NCBI GenBank assembly: GCA_902578815.1
Contig: CACHEI010000004.1
Coordinates: 1-64,000, forward strand
DNA from: an uncultured SAR116 cluster alpha proteobacterium
GTDB taxonomy: Bacteria > Pseudomonadota > Alphaproteobacteria > Puniceispirillales > Puniceispirillaceae
Direction: 5' to 3'
DNA length: 64,000 nt
Positions 9,046 to 17,479 of this stretch are shown one piece after another (positions within the stretch are counted from its first letter, which is position 1; the number at the start of each line of letters is the position of its first letter). The position numbers were made by a program, and so were the translations under genes. A model generated the notes under the pieces. It saw only the letters and a program-made list of their open reading frames with translations, was not told the origin of the DNA and did not search any database.

Positions 9046-9367
9046 CTCAACTAATAATTAATGCAAAAGCGGCAAATCAGTAGATCGAAGCTTGTCAATC
9101 GTCTATTCATCCTTGCTTTGATCGCTCAGCGAGCGATGTCATAGCCAGCAAACGGGACGGCTGAATGAAGCTCTTATTTTCACGTTTGGCATGGGTACTG
9201 TCGGTCATCTGGATTCGCCTAGGCCGCACTGGGCCTGCTGCGCTGCTAAATCAGCTTAACCAAAATTTGGCTAGTGTGGAAAATTGTTACCATCAACACG
9301 CCAAATGCGCTATTCTGACGCAGTTCTACCCGTTGATTGATGTCAACGTTAACTTTTTGGGGGATGC
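9046..9367. other. Intergenic, no gene seen
   Basis: No convincing coding sequence lies between tRNA-Cys and the flavin reductase gene. A 7-3-7 palindrome (ATCGCTC AGC GAGCGAT) lies at 9121-9137 without a T-run. Confidence 0.5.
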
Positions 9368-9901
9368 ATGCTGAATCCAAAAACCGACCCATCCGGCTTA
9401 GGATCGCCAGGAGAGTCAACTGTCCACCCTGTTGAACCGATAGCGCTACGTGCGGCGATGGGCGCATTTTTAACAGGTGTGACAATTGTCACGGCACGCA
9501 ATGAACGTGGCGAGCCGTATGGTCTAACGGTCAATTCCTTCAATTCAGTCTCGCTTAATCCACCGCTTGTTTTGTGGTCTCTGGATCTTAGCAATGACAA
9601 GCTAGATCTGTTTCGCAATGCCGGTGGCTTTACCGTCAATATAATGCGCGCTGATCAGGAAGAACTGATCTGGCTGTTCGCGCGCGCCGAGACCGACCGC
9701 TTTGCCAAAACTGATTGGCATTGGGGTGTTTCCGGTCAACCAGTGTTGTGCAATACGCTACTCAGCCTCGAATGTCGTGAATGGGCTGAATATCCAGGGG
9801 GCGATCACACCATCTTTGTTGGCGAAGTTGTCAACATCAATGCTTCCGAGGGTGCGCCCGCGGCTTTCTTCAAGGGGCAGCTTAGCGCTCACAATCCTTG
9901 A
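9368..9901 (+). CDS. Flavin reductase-like FMN-binding domain protein
   Basis: A 177-residue protein of the flavin-reductase-like family: ALRAAMGAFLTGVTIVTA, GLTVNSFNSVSLNPPLVLWSL and FTVNIMRADQEEL are the usual FMN-binding strands, and DHTIFVGEVV closes the barrel. Relatives reduce FMN/FAD with NAD(P)H for a partner monooxygenase. No monooxygenase is adjacent; the next gene, a flavoprotein-SelD fusion, overlaps the stop by one base. Translational coupling suggests a link to selenium metabolism, for example supplying reductant, but this is inference. The substrate cannot be read from the sequence. Confidence 0.82.
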   Translation: MLNPKTDPSGLGSPGESTVHPVEPIALRAAMGAFLTGVTIVTARNERGEPYGLTVNSFNSVSLNPPLVLWSLDLSNDKLDLFRNAGGFTVNIMRADQEELIWLFARAETDRFAKTDWHWGVSGQPVLCNTLLSLECREWAEYPGGDHTIFVGEVVNINASEGAPAAFFKGQLSAHNP

Positions 9902-12174
9902 TGCTGAAGGCAACTTCCACACTTGGAGAGCTTGTTCTGCTTGGCGGTGGCCATGCTCAGGTAGCGGTATTGCGCCAATTCGCCATGTCGCCACTTCCCG
10001 GCCTGCGGTTGACGCTGGTTACGCCCGAGATCCGAACCGCTTACTCCGGCATGTTGCCAGGATTTGTCGAGGGCAAATGGTCCGACCAGGATTTTCACAT
10101 TGATCTCGCGCGTTTGGCGCAGATGGCAAATGCTCGTCTGATTCTTGACCGAGCCATCGGCATTGACACCTCTACGCGTCAGCTGCATTTCGCGGCCCGT
10201 CCATCCATCCCCTTTGACATGCTTTCGATCAATATCGGCGGCCAGCCGGATATCGACGCAATTCAGGGCGCGCGCGGCAATGTCATTCCAGTTAAGCCGA
10301 TCAATCAGTTTCAGCAGCAGCTTGACAGGTTATTTGTCGGGCCGCCACTAAGAAGGCTGGCCATCATTGGTGGTGGTGCTGCGGGTGGTGAGCTATCGCT
10401 ATCGCTGTCGCGCCGCTGGCTCAGCAAATATGGTCAGCGCCCACGAATGGCGCTGTTCACCCAATCAACGCGTCTTTTACCGAAGATGGCTGGTGCTGCC
10501 GCCACCCGTCTTGCTTCGGCCCTACGCGCTGTGGATTGTGCGCTGCATCTTGGCCAGTCGGTCACCCGCGTTACCAAAAACACGCTTACCCTCGAAGATG
10601 GCAGCATTCATGATTTTGACGCGTGTTTTCTGGTTTCTGCCGTTGCCCCTGCGGCTCTGGTCGCCGATTCCGGCCTTGCAGTGGATGAGCGTGGCTTCAT
10701 AGCTGTGACCCCTACCCTGCAAAGCTGCAGCCATCCGACAATCTTTGCTAGTGGCGATATCGCCAGCCTGTCCCCGGAGTCAAGGCCGAAGGCCGGCGTT
10801 TTCGCCGTTAAAGCCGGGCCAATTCTGGGGCATAATCTACGCCAGTATGCGCTCGGTGGTAGGCTTCGGGCATGGCGACCACAGCGGCGCTATCTGGCGC
10901 TAATTGGCACTGCTGATGGGAGTGCAATTGCCGTCCATGGCAACTTTGCCAGCAAATCACGCCTCTGGCTTTATCTCAAAAATTGGATAGACCGCCGCTG
11001 GATGGCCAAATATACCGATCTTGAGATGAAATTTCCAGCCGCCCCGCCGCGCCTTGTTGGGCTCAATGGTAAATCAGATACAACTAAGCCGTTGAAAGCA
11101 TCTGCCGATCCGGCATTTTCCGGAGTGCGCTGCCTTGGCTGCGGTGCCAAGACCGGCCATGAAACACTCTCCAACGCCCTCCACGCGGCGGCCAAATTTG
11201 CCAAAAATACCGGTGCCGATCCGGCGCTCATGCCCGATCCTGGGCTTGAGAAGGACTCAGCGCTGCTTCCAGCACCGCCTAAAGGTGCCCAAATTGTGCA
11301 ATCAGTCGATATGCTCTCACAGATTATCACGGACCCATTCCGCCTTGGCCGAATCGCCGCTATACATTCCCTGAGCGATCTCCATGCTGCCAATGCCAAC
11401 CCTGCAACGGCACTTGCTATTTTAAACCTTGCCGAAGCCCGATTAGATTTACAACAGGACCAGTTGACGCAATTATTGGCTGGTGGGATAACCGCACTGG
11501 CTGCAGATGGTGTGCGGCTTCTTGGCGGCCATACAAGCGAGGGCGGCGATCTGTCCATCGGTTTTGCCGTAACCGGCTGGCAGTATCACGCCCCTGCCCC
11601 CCTCGCTCTCGCGGAGCCACATCAACTTATCCTCAGTAAACCGCTTGGCATCGGCGTGATTATGGCTGGTCATATGTTGCTGCGCGTCGGTGGGGCGGCA
11701 TTAGCAGATGCGATTGGAGTGATGGAACAGAGTAATCAGGCCGCAGCACAGATTTTTAACCAGCAAGCCAGTGGTGCTGCCTGGATGACCGATATCACCG
11801 GGTTTGGGCTTGCCCGCCACGCCATGAATTTGGCAACAAGAGCGGGCTTTTCCGGTCTTGCTATCATCCCATCATCTTTGCCGCTGATCAGGGGGGCCTC
11901 TGATCTCCTCGCAGCTGGGATCCGTTCTAGCCTGCATTCTCAGAATCGCGCGGCTGTACGTTATGATGATAGCACTCTCTCGCCGAGTCAGCAGAAAAAG
12001 ACCGAAATCGCTTTTGATCCACAGACAAGCGGGGGGTTGTTGGCCATATTGCCTGCCTCTCAGGCAGCAACGGCGCTCGAATCCCTTGCAAAGACAGGGC
12101 ATAAGGCAGCAATAATTGGCTATCTTGATAAAACTCTCACCGGCCTGTCCTTTGTTAACGGGGTTGATGGCTGA
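9901..12174 (+). CDS. selD: FAD/NAD(P) oxidoreductase fused to selenide, water dikinase
   Basis: The N-terminal ~370 residues are a pyridine nucleotide-disulfide oxidoreductase-like flavoprotein: LLGGGHAQVAVL (~13-24) and AIIGGGAAGGELSL (~154-167) are the two dinucleotide folds and IFASGDIA is the late FAD motif. From ~405 the protein is SelD, which makes selenophosphate from selenide and ATP. LGCGAK carries the catalytic Cys (414) and Lys (417), followed by GGHTSEGGDLSIGFAVTG and FDPQTSGGLL. The second Cys of the E. coli GCGCK motif is Ala, a position not needed for activity. A Cys, not selenocysteine, occupies the active site. ATG 9901 overlaps the previous stop by one base. The flavoprotein half probably delivers reduced selenium to SelD (inference). 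Confidence 0.92.
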   Translation: MLKATSTLGELVLLGGGHAQVAVLRQFAMSPLPGLRLTLVTPEIRTAYSGMLPGFVEGKWSDQDFHIDLARLAQMANARLILDRAIGIDTSTRQLHFAARPSIPFDMLSINIGGQPDIDAIQGARGNVIPVKPINQFQQQLDRLFVGPPLRRLAIIGGGAAGGELSLSLSRRWLSKYGQRPRMALFTQSTRLLPKMAGAAATRLASALRAVDCALHLGQSVTRVTKNTLTLEDGSIHDFDACFLVSAVAPAALVADSGLAVDERGFIAVTPTLQSCSHPTIFASGDIASLSPESRPKAGVFAVKAGPILGHNLRQYALGGRLRAWRPQRRYLALIGTADGSAIAVHGNFASKSRLWLYLKNWIDRRWMAKYTDLEMKFPAAPPRLVGLNGKSDTTKPLKASADPAFSGVRCLGCGAKTGHETLSNALHAAAKFAKNTGADPALMPDPGLEKDSALLPAPPKGAQIVQSVDMLSQIITDPFRLGRIAAIHSLSDLHAANANPATALAILNLAEARLDLQQDQLTQLLAGGITALAADGVRLLGGHTSEGGDLSIGFAVTGWQYHAPAPLALAEPHQLILSKPLGIGVIMAGHMLLRVGGAALADAIGVMEQSNQAAAQIFNQQASGAAWMTDITGFGLARHAMNLATRAGFSGLAIIPSSLPLIRGASDLLAAGIRSSLHSQNRAAVRYDDSTLSPSQQKKTEIAFDPQTSGGLLAILPASQAATALESLAKTGHKAAIIGYLDKTLTGLSFVNGVDG

Positions 12175-13229
12175 TGGGCGCCCCAATAAAAAGGGTTGAG
12201 AGCTGGACCGCTAGTGATTACGACATGATCATTGATGTCCGCTCACCAGCTGAATTTGCTGATGATCACCTGCCGGGTGCGGTCAATCTGCCAGTCCTCG
12301 ACGATGACGAGCGGGCCGAGATTGGCACGATGTACAAAAAGATCAGTCCTTTTGCCGCGAAACGCGCTGGTGCCGCCCTTATTGCGGGAAATATTGCTCG
12401 GCATATAGGCTCCACCCTTAAGGACACCGACCGCAATTTCCGCCCGCTCGTCTATTGTTGGCGCGGCGGTCAGCGAAGCGGCGCAATGGCCCGAGTGTTC
12501 AGCGAGATCGGCTGGCAGACCGATCTCGTTGACAATGGGTATAAACGTTATCGCAAACAGGTGCTTGATGGCCTCGATACCCTTCCCCAACATCTCGATT
12601 TTGTTGTTCTGCGGGGGCGTACTGGGCTTGCTAAGACGCACATACTACAGGCGGCGCAGGCCAAAGGTGCACAAGTCATTAATCTAGAAGCGCTGGCCAA
12701 CCATCGCGGTTCTCTGTTGGGGTCGGAACCAAATGGCGAGCAGCCACCGCAGCGGCTGTTCGAATCAAAACTTCATGCCGCTCTCTGCCGTCTTGATGCG
12801 GAGCGTCCTGTCTTTATCGAGGCAGAAAGTAATAAAGTTGGCCAGATTCACATCCCAGCGGCGCTCTGGGCAGCCATGCGGAGGGCGGTTTCGGTTGTGG
12901 CTAACACGAAGATCGAAAATCGGGTGGCCTTCCTGTGCAGGGATTACGCGCATATCATTGCTGAGCCGGCGCGCTTAGACCCGCTCCTCGACTGGGTTAT
13001 CACGCGCCTTGGTCATGACATTGTTGATGGCTGGCGGCAATTAATTGCAGCAGGCGACTGGCCTGGTTTTGTCCGCGCCGTTTTGGACGATCACTATGAC
13101 CCTGCCTATGACAAATCCGCTGCAAGGCGAAATCACGAAATTATTGCTACGATTGATGCAGGGAAACTTGACGCCGCTGCAATTGACGGTGCCGCTGATC
13201 AACTGCTTGCGCTGCGTCCTGCAGGTTAA
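12174..13229 (+). CDS. mnmH: tRNA 2-selenouridine synthase (MnmH/SelU)
   Basis: A 351-residue rhodanese-P-loop protein. It replaces sulfur by selenium (via a geranylated intermediate) at the wobble uridine of certain tRNAs, using selenophosphate. The rhodanese loop VYCWRGGQRSG holds the catalytic Cys95. The P-loop reads GRTGLAKT (~148-155), with Ala where most have Gly, and LFESKLHAAL and FIEAESNKVG are family-typical. The start overlaps the selD stop by one base, so both are co-translated. With no selA or selB in view, tRNA modification is the visible use for selenophosphate here. Confidence 0.93.
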   Translation: MGAPIKRVESWTASDYDMIIDVRSPAEFADDHLPGAVNLPVLDDDERAEIGTMYKKISPFAAKRAGAALIAGNIARHIGSTLKDTDRNFRPLVYCWRGGQRSGAMARVFSEIGWQTDLVDNGYKRYRKQVLDGLDTLPQHLDFVVLRGRTGLAKTHILQAAQAKGAQVINLEALANHRGSLLGSEPNGEQPPQRLFESKLHAALCRLDAERPVFIEAESNKVGQIHIPAALWAAMRRAVSVVANTKIENRVAFLCRDYAHIIAEPARLDPLLDWVITRLGHDIVDGWRQLIAAGDWPGFVRAVLDDHYDPAYDKSAARRNHEIIATIDAGKLDAAAIDGAADQLLALRPAG

Positions 13230-13302
13230 AGATTCGCTACAGCATTGCTCAAACGCGTCTTGCATCTGCGATTTTGTTCTGTATAACCATTTCAGAAGCT
13301 TT

Positions 13303-13377
13303 TCCCCGGTAGCTCAGCGGTAGAGCAAGCGACTGTTAATCGCTTGGCCGGCGGTTCGAATCCGTCCCGGGGAGCCA
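13303..13377 (+). tRNA. tRNA-Asn (anticodon GTT)
   Basis: Complete cloverleaf with acceptor TCCCCGG/CCGGGGA, anticodon loop CTGTTAA, T-loop GGTTCGAATCC, discriminator G and encoded CCA (13375-13377). Its 3' part recurs at 14245-14309 and, degraded, at 15523-15552, so this gene is an integration hotspot. Confidence 0.97.
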
Positions 13378-13379
13378 AC
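13315..13379 (+). repeat. att copy 1, within tRNA-Asn
   Basis: This 65-bp segment covers the D-arm to the 3' end of the tRNA. It matches 14245-14309 with one mismatch (13323 g, 14253 a), marking one end of a 930-bp module. Confidence 0.85.
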
Positions 13380-13612
13380 TTCCTGCGCTAACTGTCGTAG
13401 TCGCTTGGCTGTGAGACGACCCTACGGCCAACTGATTGTCTAAGAGATACATCAGTTGGTCTGTTTCTATACATCCGCGAGTCGCCGTGCAAGCTGTTTT
13501 CCGCTGTTTTCACCAGTTTTTGGTGTTTTTCTGGTGATCAATATTTGGCTTCCACGCTCGATTTTCCCAAGCGATTACCGAAAAACTCCAAAAATAGCCC
13601 AAGCGATATCCT

Positions 13613-13717
13613 TTAAACCATTTCCAGGGCCTGTTTTCGTGTCTCATCGTTGCGCCTAAGCCACCCTTTTCCAAAGGTGACAAAGGTGCTCAATGACCGC
13701 ACCATCATCCTGACGAT
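13613..13717 (-). pseudogene. Module 1 remnant of a small GWLRRN-type protein
   Basis: Reading the minus strand, the C-terminus VRSLSTFVTFGKGWLRRN, then DETRKQALEMV and stop, closely resembles the protein end encoded at 14722-14820 (YRSLSKCDTFGGGWLRRN, then YDTMEQALNMG). No good start is seen, and codons further upstream do not look related. It is probably a decayed paralog carried by the first tRNA-Asn module. The family was not recognised. Confidence 0.45.
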
Positions 13718-13800
13718 GCTTGCGCAGCCGGTTTGGGCGACATAAATGTTTAACAATACGTGGTTAAGTGTTTGCCGCGACAAAAACAGGAGAGTGAACA

Positions 13801-14115
13801 ATGGCTATTATCGTTAAAGGCGAAATTACAATTAGCAAGGGCTTCAACCATTGGAAAGAGATGATCTTCTCACAGAAAGAAAAGATGGCAGGAATAGGCA
13901 TGCAGCTCCTTTTTGCAGGCACAACCAAGGAAGACCCAACGAAACTTATCTCAGTCATTAAGTTTGACAGCGTTGAAGCGATGCAAGCTTTTGGTTCTGA
14001 TAAGGAATTTACTGAAACTCGGAGACAAGCTGGGATGGTAATGGAAAGCGGTGTGATGACGCCAATATCAGAGGAGTTTTTAACAAACTTCCCCGAGCCT
14101 TTCATACAGCACTGA
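13801..14115 (+). CDS. Small DUF3764-like protein
   Basis: A 104-residue soluble protein behind a good ribosome binding site (AGGAGAG, 8 nt spacing). MAIIVKGEITISKGFNHWKEMI, then GIGMQLLFAGTTKEDPTKLISVIKF and DSVEAMQAF fit the ferredoxin-like folds of the DUF3764 family, best known from marine picocyanobacteria. Function is unknown. It is the only intact gene in the 930-bp module between tRNA-Asn and its first partial copy, so it is the likely cargo. The family assignment rests on remembered pattern only. Confidence 0.6.
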   Translation: MAIIVKGEITISKGFNHWKEMIFSQKEKMAGIGMQLLFAGTTKEDPTKLISVIKFDSVEAMQAFGSDKEFTETRRQAGMVMESGVMTPISEEFLTNFPEPFIQH

Positions 14116-14244
14116 CTCAGTTAAGAACGAAGGAGTCGAGTTCCACTCGCTGCTCGGGTTCGTTAGCAAAATCAAAAAGGTTCATCGGACATCTCCTTAA
14201 TTGGAGATAATCAAAGTGGACATCGCTTAGCCGCTATAGATAAA

Positions 14245-14309
14245 CAGCGGTAAAGCAAGCGACTGTTAATCGCTTGGCCGGCGGTTCGAATCCGTCCCGG
14301 GGAGCCAAC
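14245..14309 (+). repeat. att copy 2: partial tRNA-Asn duplicate
   Basis: Direct repeat of 13315-13379 with a single mismatch. It lacks the 5' acceptor strand and the start of the D-arm, so it cannot fold into a tRNA. It is best read as the attachment site left by an integrated element. Confidence 0.9.
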
Positions 14310-14531
14310 CTTCTCGTTGATCGCTTGATGTGTTTTGGACCAAATTCGTCGAGCGATTAAGTTGGGTGGTCATGCGTTGTTTAGATATAGGAATCTTACG
14401 ATTTGATGTCCAGTGTTCGGACGGTTGTTTTTCGCCGTGGCGTTGGGTTCCTTTCTTTGACGGGTATTAGCTTACAGCGAGAGATTAGTCACAATTATCT
14501 ATTCTTAGAGCAAGCGACTGAGGCGACTTCT

Positions 14532-14684
14532 ATGAACGCCTTATTCGCAGGCGTTGTCTTCATCATGTTCTGGGTCGGCGATGCCCTCTGTTTCTTTGGC
14601 TTGTGGGGCATAGGTCTAATTTGCGCCATTGTTGGTTTGGTCTTCTTTTATCTGACGCTTAAGAATGACGGTGATTGGGTATGA
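14532..14684 (+). CDS. Small membrane protein of island module 2
   Basis: A 50-residue product that is almost entirely hydrophobic: two membrane segments (LFAGVVFIMFWVGDALCFF and IGLICAIVGLVFFYLTL) followed by KNDGDWV. GAGGCG precedes the ATG by ~9 nt. It converges on the minus-strand remnant at 14722-14943. A similar short hydrophobic frame precedes the equivalent remnant in module 3. No function is known. Confidence 0.5.
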   Translation: MNALFAGVVFIMFWVGDALCFFGLWGIGLICAIVGLVFFYLTLKNDGDWV

Positions 14685-14697
14685 GCAAGTGACTAGC

Positions 14698-14726
14698 AAA
14701 AAAAGTGCTAGAGGTTTCCCTCTAGC
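14698..14726 (-). terminator. Intrinsic terminator for the 14722-14943 remnant
   Basis: An 8-bp stem GCTAGAGG/CCTCTAGC with a 4-nt loop is followed on the minus strand by a run of seven T. The stem includes the stop codon of the upstream minus-strand frame. A degraded version occurs at about 15765-15786. Confidence 0.8.
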
Positions 14727-14943
14727 CCATGTTCAGTGCTTGCTCCATCGTATCGTAATTACGCCTTAACCACCCTCCCCCGAAGGTGTCGCATTTAGAC
14801 AGTGACCGATAGAACGCTTCAAGTTCACTGGTCATTTGCTCGATAATATCAACCCTGTTTGATGCCTTCACGGCCTCAAGTGTCTTTTGCGCTATAGCAG
14901 AAGGCCGTCAATCGCTAGAAAGCGTGTCTTGGACTTCATTCAT
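14722..14943 (-). pseudogene. Module 2 small GWLRRN-type gene, frameshifted
   Basis: On the minus strand, AGGAGGG precedes ATG 14943, which opens MNEVQDTLSSD and stops. After one frame change the sequence reads AIAQKTLEAVKASNRVDI..., then FYRSLSKCDTFGGGWLRRN and YDTMEQALNMG, with the stop inside a terminator stem. The original product would be ~70 residues and soluble. The C-terminal motif recurs at 13613-13717 and 15783-15900, so this is the best preserved of three paralogs. The family is not recognised; a phage or island accessory protein is possible. Confidence 0.55.
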
Positions 14944-15331
14944 AGTCCACGCTTCTCCCTCCTGATTTTTTCATCAACCTTGTTCATAATTTCGTCTTTT
15001 ACAGAGAACCGCTGTTATAGCGTCGAGACGATATCAACCAAAGCTCCGCAGTGTAGGTAGCTCATTTCCCGTTTTTCCTTGTCTTCTGGCTTTGAGTTAC
15101 AGGAGGCTTGGAATGAGGTGTCTACCAGATAATTTATCAATCAATTTAATAATTTATTATTCAATATTAATTCAATGTCCTCACCCGCTGTTAGCAGTGC
15201 TTCTTGATCTTCCATTTTTGTCTCCTTTTGGCATGGGATTTGCGAGTCAGTTCAGTGAGTTACGATTCACACTTGAATCAATCTCTTACGCATGGAAATG
15301 GGGGGTTTCAGCCACCCTCGTTTCTCCTGTA

Positions 15332-15397
15332 GTCGGGGATGATAAACCCGACGGAACTGGGCCACCGTAAAGCAAAATCTACGGTGGTCCTTTTTTT
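15332..15397 (+). ncRNA. Possible small RNA end: hairpin plus intrinsic terminator
   Basis: A perfect 6-bp hairpin (GTCGGG/CCCGAC, 15332-15352) is followed by an 11-bp stem (15359-15369 with 15380-15390, one G-T pair) and seven T (15391-15397). No convincing gene ends here, so a small RNA with a Rho-independent terminator is possible. The 5' end is not identifiable. Confidence 0.4.
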
Positions 15398-15522
15398 GCC
15401 AAATCAGCATCAGGTTGATAGGGTCGCTAATTGCGGCTTGGCTCTGTAGATTTTGACCATGATTGAATGGTTGACCATGATGGCCGTGATAAGCGTTGCA
15501 TCTTGGATCGTGTTCGCCATCA

Positions 15523-15552
15523 CCGGCAGTTCGAATCCGTCCTAGGGAGCTA
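15523..15552 (+). repeat. att copy 3: degraded tRNA-Asn 3' end
   Basis: This stretch matches the T-arm and acceptor end of tRNA-Asn (ccggcagttcgaatccgtcc and on to tagggagc) with scattered changes. It looks like an older attachment site, 1.2 kb beyond copy 2. Confidence 0.75.
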
Positions 15553-15633
15553 GCCTCTAGCGCAGTGGCTTGTTGGCGGAGGTCAGATTTGGTCAAGCGA
15601 TTATGCATCGTCCCTGTCACTCGACCTTGCCAT

Positions 15634-15744
15634 GCGATTATTGCTCTTTGGTGTCCATTGTTGGGACGCCTGTTAATTTTAGTGGCTTTGAGTTACTTTG
15701 TGTGGGCTTATAGGAAGCGATCATTGACTTTCATCCACGTTTAG
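15634..15744 (+). pseudogene. Module 3 remnant of a small membrane protein
   Basis: An open stretch reads ALWCPLLGRLLILVALSY, then FVWAYRKRSLTFIHV and stop, one membrane segment with a basic tail. No ATG start is seen in frame. Its position just before the minus-strand remnant at 15783 matches the layout of module 2, so it is treated as a decayed counterpart of 14532-14684. Confidence 0.3.
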
Positions 15745-15782
15745 AGAAAGTGACTAAGAAAAAGTTTGCGAGAGTTTCCCCG

Positions 15783-15900
15783 CTAGCCCATGTCTAATGT
15801 TTTCTTCATCATTTTATTATTGCGTCTCAAGCCCCCTCTTCTGGCAGTATCCTTGCAAAAAAAGGGCTTCATGCACTAGAGCGTCGAAAAGGTCCAAATA
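15783..15900 (-). pseudogene. Module 3 remnant of the GWLRRN-type gene
   Basis: The minus strand reads GGLRRNNKMMKKTLDMG and stop, which aligns with the C-terminus of the module 2 gene. Upstream codons (YLDLFDALVHEALFLQGYCQ) are in another frame, so the gene is broken. A degraded terminator hairpin follows the stop. Confidence 0.45.
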
Positions 15901-16678
15901 GTGAAACGATTGTGATCAATATTCTTGATGGCAATTGCAGTGGTTGTTTTTTGTTCAAACTTTTTTTTAATTCTCAACTAAGGCAGCTGTGGAGTTCATA
16001 TGGAAGTATTTGTTGGATTTGTGCTCATCGATTTGTTCATTCTTTGGCTAATGCGGGGGTAACTAAGGACAACTGCTGTGACCCAAGCCGTCTAACGCCG
16101 ACGGCCATAGACTGTGTACCACCCCGACTATCACTAGATTACTGCGGAAAGCGCCAATGAAGCCACTTTAGAGCCATGTTGCCCATGTCATCATGGCTGT
16201 TCAGGTGACTTGAATGGTTCCCAGTTCTCCATAGCAAAACCCTAAGTAATGAGGCTCAACACACTCACAGCGTTTATTGTCAACAGAGGCCGAAGTCTAA
16301 ATTGGAAAAAGCAACAGCCCTTATGCGATGACAGCAATTTCATCGTATCGCCCTCTCTTATCATCCATTTTCCCTAAAATACCGAACCTTGAGTATTGGA
16401 ATGTGGCAAGATTTTTGCCATAGACTACTAAAGCTCACGGGGCACAGCGCCAGAAAGTGGTCGAAGGTAGCGTGAAACCCTCGGACGATTTTTCCTACGG
16501 TTAAATGATTTTCTTTACATCAGTGACGCTGCCCGTTTCGCTTTGTAAGCGAATTTAACCATAGCAAATGATAATATTTCCGTTCAGTAGAAAACAGTTT
16601 TTGCCGATATTGCAATTCCAGCCTTTGATGCCATTTCAAAGTGGTAGATTCGGGTCAGTGTAAATAGGGAGTTGTTCC
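15901..16678. other. Gene-poor island DNA
   Basis: No frame here has a plausible start, ribosome binding site and protein-like composition. I see no RNA gene or long repeat. It is probably decayed element sequence. Confidence 0.5.
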
Positions 16679-16822
16679 ATGACTAAAGCAAATAAGTGTG
16701 GCTGTGGTCGCTCGCCTAGCGGTAAATGCATTGGGTGGCACGGTCTTTCTGAAGATGATTACAAGAAAAGACTCGTCGCTTATCAAGCACGCAAGGCTGA
16801 AAAGGCTGACAAAGCAGCCTGA
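16679..16822 (+). CDS. 47-residue mini CDGSH-like Cys3His protein
   Basis: Starts at ATG 16679 after GGGAG. The product begins MTKANKCGCGRSPSGKCIGW, continues HGLSEDDYKKRLVAY and ends in a Lys/Ala-rich helix. The C-x-C-x2-S, then Cys, G-W-H pattern parallels the CDGSH [2Fe-2S] motif (three Cys, one His) but is one residue shorter and has IGWH for DGSH. It may hold an Fe-S cluster or zinc. It stands alone, with a strong inverted repeat just after the stop. The gene is too short for usual cutoffs but the codon use and ribosome binding site look real. Confidence 0.6.
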   Translation: MTKANKCGCGRSPSGKCIGWHGLSEDDYKKRLVAYQARKAEKADKAA

Positions 16823-16824
16823 CA

Positions 16825-16868
16825 GGTTTTCGCCCTCGTTTATGTTACGGCATAGACGAGGGAAAACC
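16825..16868. terminator. Large inverted repeat after the mini CDGSH-like gene
   Basis: A 12-bp stem (16833-16844 with 16851-16862, one mismatch) has a 6-nt loop and is flanked by GGTTTT and AAAACC. The T-run follows only on the minus strand, so it could end minus-strand transcripts; on the plus strand it may simply protect an mRNA 3' end. Confidence 0.55.
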
Positions 16869-16959
16869 AACACCGCTACTTTTCTTCCTGCTCGTTATCG
16901 TTTCCATCGGAACGTTGATCGGATCTACAGAGATAGCGTTTAAGTCTGAATTTCATTTT

Positions 16960-17181
16960 TTAAAATTTGGAACATTTTGGAACGGACATTCTTAAGAGCA
17001 CCTTACCCTCCTTATTTTCAATCTCAAGTTGACGATCCCCCTTTTTGTAATATTCTGTGATATCTTTAAAGCTAACTAGGTTATTAGAATGGAACAGAGC
17101 TAAATTGTCATTTGTTGGAACTATGTTGTGGTCGAGGATCGACAGCCAGCTTTCACGATCGAACCTGTGGCCAACCTGCAC
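16960..17181 (-). CDS. Hypothetical 73-residue protein
   Basis: The minus-strand product begins MQVGHRFDRESWLSILDHNI and ends in a basic stretch (KEGKVLLRMSVPKCSKF). GAGGCGACATCTAT precedes the ATG and resembles the leader of the 14532 gene (GAGGCGACTTCTAT), which supports a shared expression signal. It is soluble, with no recognised domain. It may be an island gene or a remnant. Confidence 0.35.
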   Translation of the reverse strand: MQVGHRFDRESWLSILDHNIVPTNDNLALFHSNNLVSFKDITEYYKKGDRQLEIENKEGKVLLRMSVPKCSKF

Positions 17182-17479
17182 ATTATAGATGTCGCCTCGA
17201 TAAACCCCTTTAAGACGTTTTTTCTAATGAAGGGGTAAATGGCTCGAGTATTTTTATCTAGTGCATCGTATTAGAAATAGAGTTTGGAAAGAGGTGCAAA
17301 ATAATAAAAGAGACTCACCGCAGTGACCCTAGTGTCAGTCATCGTGAGAGTCATGCTGCAGTGTATCTAGCCTTTCCGAATAAATGATGAGCTTGTCTAA
17401 TCCTACTTAAAAGGCTTTCATAACGTCTGAGTAACCTCCCACGCCTGTAGGTTGGCGCAGATAGATTTCTATGTTGGCC

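Noticed and set aside
14245..14309. Second tRNA-Asn gene
   Set aside because: The 5' acceptor strand and part of the D-arm are missing, so it cannot fold; treated as an att site.
15092..15370. 92-residue plus-strand frame in the island
   Set aside because: No ribosome binding site and an erratic composition; the terminator after it fits a small RNA equally well.
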